Source of the DNA: Bacteroidaceae bacterium
GTDB taxonomy: Bacteria; Bacteroidota; Bacteroidia; Bacteroidales; Bacteroidaceae
Direction of reading: 5' to 3'
Assembly (NCBI GenBank): GCA_024695315.1
Contig: JAILIJ010000133.1
Location: 1-9,819, forward strand
DNA: 9,819 nucleotides
Both the position numbers and the translations under genes were made by a program. The stretch's first letter is position 1; the number at the start of each line of letters is the position of its first letter. This document shows, one piece after another, positions 5,121 to 9,819 of this stretch. The notes under the pieces are model-generated. The model was not told where the DNA came from. It worked only from the letters and a program-made list of their open reading frames with translations, and did no database searches.

Positions 5121-7724
5121 TTACTTCACAACTGCAGGAATAAGTTTGATGTCTGAGCACAAGCCAGATGGCACAGGTGTCCAAGTGTCGTATTTATTCT
5201 TCTTGTAGTTGAGATCTACTACATTTATCTCCTTGAACTTACGCCACTCTACCCCATCACGGTCAAGTTTTGCGATGCGATTAGCTGGCAAGTTTGTCAC
5301 CTCGATACGCAATTTGTTTGCGCCCAAATCACGTCCATGTACATACTTTGTAATGTCGAGTCTGTAAGGAGGGCAGAAAAGAATGCCAGCATCCTTATCG
5401 TTTATATATACATGAGCAATCTCGCGCACATCACCAAGGTCAAGAATCATAGCTGCGGCTCCTATCTGGTATGGGTTGCGCTTGAGCGACCATGTAGCAT
5501 CGAGATTGAACTTAATCTCATACACTCCCGTAGCCATGGTATTCTTCAAATCCTCGTCCCCAAGTTCTGTCCAAGACTTGAGTTCTGTCACTTTATAAGT
5601 CTTATCTATAGCCTTTGGAGCAGCATCCTTAAACGTAAGATTCCATGTGCCCTGAAGTATGCCAGCACGAGTATCCAAAACATTAAGATACTTATGATTG
5701 TGAATATTTGGACATGCAGCTTTCATCTGCTCTTCAGAATCAAAGGTACGTAAGATGACGGACTCTCCTGAGGCAAGTTGGAACTGTATGTATCCATAAT
5801 CATCCATCTTGGCACGTGACACATCGCCAGTCATTGGATTGTAGAATACTGCTGCCTGATAAGATACGCCAAGTGGGATATTTACATCTATATTCTTATT
5901 CTGCAGATTACTAATGAAATAATGGTAGCCATCAGCATTCTTACGGCGAATATAGCTGAGTCCGAACTTGCTTCGCATAGACTCTGAGCGTGCATCTCCA
6001 TGAGACAGAGCATTAAGATAACCATCTGCGAGGAAGAATCCTGTTGGCAAGTCCTTCAAAATCTTATTGAACGCCTTCTGCTCTACCTTCTTGTTATATC
6101 CAGGAACAGATGAAGGATAATTATTGACGAAAACAATATTAGCCCCAGCGTTTGACAGTTCAACAAGTTTATTCATTGTTTCTAACGGCATGAACTGTAC
6201 ATCTGGAATGATTATTGTTGCATAATTGCCGCGCGTTCCGTCAACTTTCAATTTTCCGTCTACAGTCTGTAACTTCTTGACGTATCTATCTGAAATATAG
6301 TCACAGTCATATCCAAATCTTACAATTGTCTGCACAGCCTCAATAAATTTAGGCGCTTTCTTAGCCATAGAATGAATATCGAAAAGTGCTACCGAACCTG
6401 GCTGATCATAAATCATATCGTAGAAAGGCAGATAGACGAGAACGTCATTATCGGGTTCACCCCACTGAAGGAAAGACTGACAGCGTGCTATGTACTGCGA
6501 GAATGCTGGCATAGAAGACCACCAACTATTATTAGGCGTCATGTCGATGGAAGCATAGAATCGCCATCCTGGCCACTCTGCATCCTTAGGGCTATAGCAT
6601 GAACCGTGGAAAAACACGTGATTGACTCCAGACACAAACATAAGGTCGAGGTCTGGCTTACACTGTGAGAGAGATGTGCGGAAATGCTCTGTGAGCCATG
6701 TGAAAGTCTCACTTGAAGTCAGACGTGCTCCGCTAAGGTGTGCTCCAGAAGAAGCATATTTGAGCATGGAAATCTCAGAATCATTCTTCTTTGTATAACC
6801 AGAATCCTTACGTAGTCCGAGAATGCCGAAATCTGAAAGACCGAAGCCCTCACATTCTGGAATATCAACTGCAGCATATAGGTCAAGCAAGTTAGCTGGC
6901 GAGCCATGTGCCTGATTACGTGTGAGTGAACCATGCTTATGAGCCCAATCCGTCCACTGAGTAGTGAAGTTTTCATACAGAAGTTCAGCGAGAGTCTCGC
7001 GATAGTCAGAAATGATTCTTCTATCCTTGTCTGTACGTGCTTCGTCAGCTACGGTAAATACTGAGAGTAATGGCTGAAGGTCGTATCCGCGGCGAGTCTT
7101 AAATTCTTCAAAAAGCTTTGGAGTCCAGTCTGCCTTATATACCTCGTATGAGTCGTTGAAGAAGTTCTTAGGAGCTGCCACTTTCTGATTTGCGAAAGCC
7201 GTATCAAAACGAGCGAGGTAGTGAACTACTGCCTCTCTGTCAAAATGGTCAATTACCCATCCTTCACCTCCTGGAGCTGCACGTTTTACCTTTTGGCCAG
7301 TACGTCCCACTGTGCCAGTTGCAAAATCCATCTTGCAAGCGGCTTCACATTCAGGAACGAGGGGGCCGCCGAAAGGCCATCCTGTACCAGTAGCCATATC
7401 GACCTCCAATCCTAAGCGCTGTGCCTCAGATTCAGTATATTTCAGCATCTGCATCCATTTCGGACTCAGATATGAAATCTCGTTTGCATCATTGCCTTGT
7501 ACACCATAAATTGGAGTTATTTCCACACCACCAATGCCAGCCTTGGCAAACTCTTCGAGATTATAAGTAAGTCCTTGCTGGTCAACAGCTGACCCTAACC
7601 ACCACCAACGCGTATATGGCTTTGCTTCTTGTGGAATAGGAATCCAGGACTGAGCGGTCATTTGCTGCATCCCCATTGCAAATAATAGTGAAACAGCAAA
7701 AATACTTTTGAATTTATGTTTCAT
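5121..7724 (-). CDS. Secreted GH106-like glycoside hydrolase (alpha-L-rhamnosidase family)
   Basis: This 867-residue protein opens with a signal peptide (MKHKFKSIFAVSLLFAMGMQ, likely cut after TAQ at 25), so it acts in the periplasm or outside the cell. GH106 hallmarks follow: TRWWWLGSAVD (38-48), AGIGGVEITPIYG (62-74), ATGTGWPFGGP (111-121), KRAAPGGEG (147-155), FFNDSYEVY (188-196), TRNQAHGSPANLLDLYA (268-284) with IPECEG (288-293), and TSSETFTW (335-342). E194, E290, E292 and E338 are candidate catalytic or metal-binding acids. The C-terminus (about 700-867) resembles a GH2-type beta-sandwich (VYEIKFNL, DLGDVREIAHVYINDKDAG, LRIEVTNLPANRI). The expected activity is release of terminal rhamnose from plant-type glycans, but substrate cannot be read from sequence. 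It is shorter than many family members; the stretch between residues 121 and 147 is much reduced. No SusC/SusD genes are adjacent. Confidence 0.82.
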   Translation of the reverse strand: MKHKFKSIFAVSLLFAMGMQQMTAQSWIPIPQEAKPYTRWWWLGSAVDQQGLTYNLEEFAKAGIGGVEITPIYGVQGNDANEISYLSPKWMQMLKYTESEAQRLGLEVDMATGTGWPFGGPLVPECEAACKMDFATGTVGRTGQKVKRAAPGGEGWVIDHFDREAVVHYLARFDTAFANQKVAAPKNFFNDSYEVYKADWTPKLFEEFKTRRGYDLQPLLSVFTVADEARTDKDRRIISDYRETLAELLYENFTTQWTDWAHKHGSLTRNQAHGSPANLLDLYAAVDIPECEGFGLSDFGILGLRKDSGYTKKNDSEISMLKYASSGAHLSGARLTSSETFTWLTEHFRTSLSQCKPDLDLMFVSGVNHVFFHGSCYSPKDAEWPGWRFYASIDMTPNNSWWSSMPAFSQYIARCQSFLQWGEPDNDVLVYLPFYDMIYDQPGSVALFDIHSMAKKAPKFIEAVQTIVRFGYDCDYISDRYVKKLQTVDGKLKVDGTRGNYATIIIPDVQFMPLETMNKLVELSNAGANIVFVNNYPSSVPGYNKKVEQKAFNKILKDLPTGFFLADGYLNALSHGDARSESMRSKFGLSYIRRKNADGYHYFISNLQNKNIDVNIPLGVSYQAAVFYNPMTGDVSRAKMDDYGYIQFQLASGESVILRTFDSEEQMKAACPNIHNHKYLNVLDTRAGILQGTWNLTFKDAAPKAIDKTYKVTELKSWTELGDEDLKNTMATGVYEIKFNLDATWSLKRNPYQIGAAAMILDLGDVREIAHVYINDKDAGILFCPPYRLDITKYVHGRDLGANKLRIEVTNLPANRIAKLDRDGVEWRKFKEINVVDLNYKKNKYDTWTPVPSGLCSDIKLIPAVVK

Positions 7725-7752
7725 AATTCTTAAATTTTTCTGATTTTACTGG

Positions 7753-7760
7753 CAAAGTTA
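7753..7760 (-). promoter_or_regulatory. -7 element for the glycosidase gene
   Basis: On the minus strand this reads TAACTTTG, an exact TAnnTTTG match followed by C. It lies 28 bp before the glycosidase ATG (7724), in the 64-bp gap between divergent genes. No convincing TTTG is found at the -33 position. Confidence 0.5.
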
Positions 7761-7788
7761 AAGAAATTATTCGGACATTTGCATTATT

Positions 7789-8382
7789 ATGGTATATATT
7801 TACAACAATATAGATAGTTTTTCTGACGAGCAACTTACAGAAAGTCTTGATAAGTTGTCAGAACAGAGACGTGAGTCTGCTCTCAAGTTCAAACACGAAC
7901 TGGGACGCAAACAATGTGTGCTTGCCTATCTTCTACTATGTAAAGGGCTAGAAAAGGAATATGGCATAAAGGAAAAACCTGTGTTCGAATATGGCGAACA
8001 TGGCAAGCCGTCTATCATTGGACATGCAAATATACATTTTAATCTTTCACATTGTAAAACAGCCGTGGCATGCGCCATAAGCAACGAGCCTGTGGGAATA
8101 GATATTGAAAGTGTCCGTAAGGCTAAAGAGCCACTGGTAAAATACTGCATGAACGATGCAGAATGCGAAACTATCTTCTCCGCAGCTAACCCAGATATGG
8201 AATTTACAAAACTATGGACTCAAAAGGAGAGCGTGTTCAAACTTACTGGATCGGGCATAAATGATAGTTTGAAAGAGATTCTAAATGAGGCTGCCCTTAA
8301 AGGGATAATTGTAACAACTACTCAATGTGAAAAATATGTCTATTCAGTAGCAAAATACGACAATGATTTTGAGGGCAAATGA
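7789..8382 (+). CDS. 4'-phosphopantetheinyl transferase (Sfp-type)
   Basis: This 197-residue enzyme transfers the phosphopantetheine arm of coenzyme A to a serine of acyl- or peptidyl-carrier proteins. Visible signatures of the ACPS superfamily are GKPS (72-75), IHFNLSHC (82-89), the metal-binding VGIDIE with D105 and E107, and FTKLWTQKESVFKLTG with W143, K146, E147 and K151. The length is close to, though slightly below, the usual 200-240 of Sfp-type enzymes, and the core is complete. ATG 7789 is chosen because the protein starts plausibly there; no Shine-Dalgarno sequence is evident. The gap to the divergent glycosidase is only 64 bp. A near-match -7 element (GACATTTG, 7774-7781) would give an almost leaderless mRNA. 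No carrier-protein or biosynthetic gene is adjacent, so it may be the general cellular enzyme. Confidence 0.93.
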   Translation: MVYIYNNIDSFSDEQLTESLDKLSEQRRESALKFKHELGRKQCVLAYLLLCKGLEKEYGIKEKPVFEYGEHGKPSIIGHANIHFNLSHCKTAVACAISNEPVGIDIESVRKAKEPLVKYCMNDAECETIFSAANPDMEFTKLWTQKESVFKLTGSGINDSLKEILNEAALKGIIVTTTQCEKYVYSVAKYDNDFEGK

Positions 8383-8399
8383 TGGTATTTTCGAGTAAT

Positions 8400-8430
8400 C
8401 AAAAAGGCACTATTGAAAAGTGCTTTTTTT
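8400..8430 (+). terminator. Rho-independent terminator after the transferase gene
   Basis: GCAC (8407-8410) pairs with GTGC (8420-8423) across a 9-base loop. The stem extends by a G-T and A-T pairs between the upstream AAAAAG and the downstream run of seven T (8424-8430). It lies 18 bp after the stop codon. Confidence 0.85.
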
Positions 8431-8441
8431 CTGCCATTAAA

Positions 8442-8485
8442 TCCTTCGTATTACCTTCGTTTGTCCTTCGTATTACCTTCGTAAT
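8442..8485. repeat. 11-bp tandem repeat, four units (CCTTCGTnnnn)
   Basis: Four consecutive copies of CCTTCGT start at 8443, 8454, 8465 and 8476, a strict 11-bp period. Units one and three are identical, so the 19-bp string TCCTTCGTATTACCTTCGT occurs at 8442-8460 and again at 8464-8482. It starts 11 bp past the terminator's T-run and no gene overlaps it. Period close to one helical turn. Function unknown. Confidence 0.8.
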
Positions 8486-8765
8486 TATTTTTGATAAAAT
8501 ATTGATATATATTATCTATCTTTTTACTTATCTTTAATAAAAATCAGAACTAAAGCCTATCGTTTTTACACCCCTACAAAAGAAAAAAAGGACTCTTTTT
8601 CATATATTCTTTCAGCCATTATCTTTCCATTTTTTACTATTTATACTTTCCGCTAAATCTTTGCCACTTTAGAGTTCCCATTCATGCAGAACATTTTATT
8701 CGTTAAAGCAGAAAAAATTCTTTATTCCTGCTAGGCAATTCTATGCCTATTGCGTAACAATTCTT
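8486..8765. other. AT-rich intergenic stretch without recognised gene
   Basis: I find no credible coding frame here. The sequence is AT-rich with many stops. Two small items stand out: TAGGCA-N6-TGCCTA at 8732-8749 is a short hairpin, and TAAATCTTTGCC (8654-8665) resembles a degenerate -7 element pointing toward the palindromic array downstream. Confidence 0.6.
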
Positions 8766-8847
8766 AAAATCACGCTGTGGTACGACCATACCACACCGTG
8801 GTATAGTTGTACCACGCCGTGATACGACCGTACCACGGCGTGATTTT
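8766..8847. repeat. Array of 21-bp palindromic units inside an 18-bp inverted repeat
   Basis: Three adjacent 21-bp units, 8777-8797, 8798-8818 and 8819-8839, each follow GTGGTAY-N4-RTACCAC-N3 (the third has GTGATAC). Each unit is itself an inverted repeat. The joints are also symmetric: ATACCAC-ACC-GTGGTAT at 8788-8804 is perfect. The outer ends AAAATCACGCTGTGGTAC (8766-8783) and GTACCACGGCGTGATTTT (8830-8847) are inverted copies with one difference that becomes a G-U pair in RNA. The DNA or RNA could therefore form either a row of small hairpins or one long stem. There are no spacers, so this is not a CRISPR array. It may be a dispersed intergenic palindromic element or a multi-site operator. 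Confidence 0.85.
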
Positions 8848-8902
8848 GAAAATTGATCTAGACTAATAGGAGTATTTAAGCCAAATATTACATAAAATTA
8901 TG

Positions 8903-8928
8903 CGCACAAATAAAAGAATTATTGTGCG
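8903..8928. repeat. Small inverted repeat (hairpin)
   Basis: CGCACAA (8903-8909) pairs with TTGTGCG (8922-8928). TAA/TTA extends the stem after a one-base bulge, leaving a 5-base loop. No T-run follows, so a terminator role is weak. Confidence 0.5.
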
Positions 8929-8955
8929 TTAAACGTTCCATCACAGCCAACCTCC

Positions 8956-9185
8956 ACCAAGAACCTTCTCACATCTGACAACAGCCATAGCCTGTTTGAA
9001 CGGTGAGGGTGTGTCAAAATAGGGGCTCAAACTTTCCTCAAAAATTCAAAAGCACACTTTTCGTTTTTGTACCTTCCTCTCCTTTTCGTTTCTGTTTTTT
9101 TCACACTTTTTCGTTTTGCCGTGATTATGTTTTTGTCAAGGAAAACGACTCCGTTCTTATGCAATTTTTGAAGAAGGTTCTTGGT
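8956..9185. repeat. 14-bp inverted repeat pair flanking an IS-end-like sequence
   Basis: ACCAAGAACCTTCT (8956-8969) and its perfect reverse complement AGAAGGTTCTTGGT (9172-9185) bound a 230-bp block. Inside, GAGGGTGTGTCAAAA (9005-9019) looks like the terminal sequence of some bacterial insertion sequences, and a T/C-rich stretch follows. No transposase is present. The right arm lies within the AlbA-type gene fragment. This could be a degraded mobile-element footprint; chance is not excluded. Confidence 0.4.
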
Positions 9186-9345
9186 TTTCTGCTACCTTTT
9201 CCACATTTACTGCTACCTTTGGCACAGTAATCTTCAGAATAAAGTCGTCAGTTTGAAAAGACAGAGAAGGAGTTCCATTGGCCTCAAGCTCTCTATATAT
9301 ACGGTCAACACCTTCACCATATTCCTTTATATAGAAAGGCTGCAT
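9157..9345 (-). pseudogene. C-terminal fragment of an AlbA/HATPase_c_4-type ATP-binding protein
   Basis: The 62-residue frame (MQPFYIKEYGEGVDRIYREL..., then a DDFILKITVPKVA segment and VEKVAENQ) resembles the end of the ATP-binding domain in the AlbA_2/HATPase_c_4 proteins, often annotated as putative transcriptional regulators, where EYG(E/T)GVDR and KVAEK/KVAEN repeats are typical. Full proteins are several hundred residues, with this motif late in the chain. Here everything upstream is missing. The in-frame codons before the ATG include stops at 9349-9351 and 9388-9390, with KSSNP between them reminiscent of the family's RNP motif. The chain also stops soon after AENQ, without the winged helix that usually follows. 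I read it as a decayed remnant. It lies 48 bp downstream of the restriction-like gene on the same strand. The family call rests on short motifs. Confidence 0.5.
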
Positions 9346-9393
9346 TGCCTATTCATCGGCGCTGCGAACACATGGATTGCTGCTTTTCTACTT

Positions 9394-9819
9394 TTAGCAG
9401 AAAGCCATTTTTTTATTTGCGTACAAAACAACATCTTTTATAACAAGTTTTTGTAATGCACTGATAAATGTGTTCATTGTGTCATAATCAGGTTTTCCGT
9501 CTTTGACAGGAAGAAGTATAAACTTGTCTTTAACAACATTCCAACCACCTAACTTATTTTTGTATGAATAGATAGACAAATCTGTAACCATATTGATGCA
9601 TGGAACAATAAACAAATACTGTTTTGAATCCAAATCCTTGTTTTCAAAAATCCATTTAATTGCATAAGCATCAGAAAGAACCGTAAAGTCTCTTGACTGA
9701 TAATATGCACGATAAACATCACTATTTGAAGGAATTGTAATTACATTCTTCAAAACGGTTGTACCTTCACGAGATGTATAGTAATTCAATCCTTGATTAT
9801 TAAAACTTGAAGTCAAACA
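9394..9819 (-). CDS. C-terminal part of a restriction-modification specificity-like protein (5' end beyond window)
   Basis: The frame is open from the right edge to TAA at 9394-9396, giving 141 codons. No ATG is seen at its upstream end, so the gene starts outside the window. The segments VLKNVITIPSNSDVYRAYYQ, FTVLSDAYAIKW, YLFIVPCINMVTDLSIYS, LGGWNVVKDKFILLPVKDGK and MNTFISALQKLVIKDVV resemble the target-recognition half of restriction-modification proteins of the type I HsdS or BcgI-like/type IIG kind. There, a DNA-binding domain ends in a Lys-rich LP-x-KDGKPD(Y/F) stretch followed by a connecting helix. The function would be DNA sequence recognition for methylation or cleavage. The C-terminus is abrupt: after LYANKK the chain reads MAFC and stops, just past an A7 run (plus-strand T7 at about 9408-9414). 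A methylase/endonuclease portion would be expected upstream. The family call is from remembered motifs; exact type is unsettled. Confidence 0.55.
   Translation of the reverse strand, partial: CLTSSFNNQGLNYYTSREGTTVLKNVITIPSNSDVYRAYYQSRDFTVLSDAYAIKWIFENKDLDSKQYLFIVPCINMVTDLSIYSYKNKLGGWNVVKDKFILLPVKDGKPDYDTMNTFISALQKLVIKDVVLYANKKMAFC

Noticed and set aside
5337..5753. 138-codon open frame on the plus strand
   Set aside because: It is antisense to the glycosidase C-terminal region and has no recognisable features.
5121..7724. Polysaccharide utilisation locus around the glycosidase
   Set aside because: No SusC/SusD pair, hybrid two-component system, sigma/anti-sigma pair or further glycan enzyme is present. 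The neighbours are a cyclophilin and a phosphopantetheinyl transferase.
8777..8847. Possible CRISPR array
   Set aside because: The 21-bp units are directly adjacent, with no spacers, are themselves diverged, and no cas gene is nearby.
8903..8928. CGCAC...GTGCG hairpin as another site for the efflux regulator
   Set aside because: The half-sites point the opposite way and are 14-16 bp apart, unlike the GTGCG-N4-CGCAC sites at 1273-1307, and no sigma-54 promoter is adjacent.
9003..9230. 75-codon plus-strand frame starting at GTG
   Set aside because: It runs antisense into the ATP-binding-protein fragment, is rich in Phe/Ser/Pro from a T/C-rich tract, and has no start context or domain.

Overview
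The window looks like chromosomal DNA from a Bacteroidales bacterium, most likely Prevotella or a close relative. The grounds are promoters of the phylum type (TAnnTTTG at -7), mostly AT-rich start regions without strong Shine-Dalgarno sequences, a GH106-type glycosidase, a cyclophilin with a long insertion, and an NtrC-type regulator with a GAFTDA loop. The genus is an inference from style. There are seven protein-coding features: four complete genes and a fifth complete regulator gene, plus partial genes at both window edges, with one broken gene remnant in addition. No rRNA, tRNA or CRISPR array was found.

Layout. Positions 1-1163 (minus) hold the 5' part of a TolC-family outer-membrane efflux gene, running off the left edge. 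It is divergent from a two-component system on the plus strand: an NtrC-type sigma-54 activator (1448-2824) and a soluble PAS/HisKA/HATPase histidine kinase (2967-4157). The intergenic space contains a near-consensus sigma-54 promoter pointing at tolC, two GTGCG-N4-CGCAC palindromes spaced 21 bp apart upstream of it, and a housekeeping-type -7 element pointing at the regulator. The simplest reading is that kinase and regulator control a sigma-54-dependent efflux operon starting with tolC. Its other subunits would lie outside the window.

A shared hairpin terminator (about 4188-4232) separates the kinase from a convergent cyclophilin peptidyl-prolyl isomerase (4256-4996, minus). Behind it, on the same strand, lies a secreted GH106-like glycoside hydrolase (5121-7724), possibly an alpha-L-rhamnosidase. 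A short intergenic region separates that gene from a divergent Sfp-type phosphopantetheinyl transferase (7789-8382, plus), which ends in a rho-independent terminator. These three genes show no evident functional link to the two-component system.

From 8383 to about 9156 there is no convincing gene, but the DNA is highly structured. It has an 11-bp tandem repeat, an array of three 21-bp units that are each palindromic (8777-8839) enclosed by an 18-bp inverted repeat, a smaller hairpin, and a 14-bp inverted repeat enclosing an IS-end-like sequence. The right edge is accessory in character: a C-terminal fragment of an AlbA/HATPase_c_4-type ATP-binding protein (9157-9345, minus), then the C-terminal 141 codons of what resembles a restriction-modification specificity protein (9394-9819, minus, open at the window edge), ending just after an A7 tract.

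The two most notable signals are the compact sigma-54 control region of the efflux gene and the 21-bp palindromic array near 8.8 kb.
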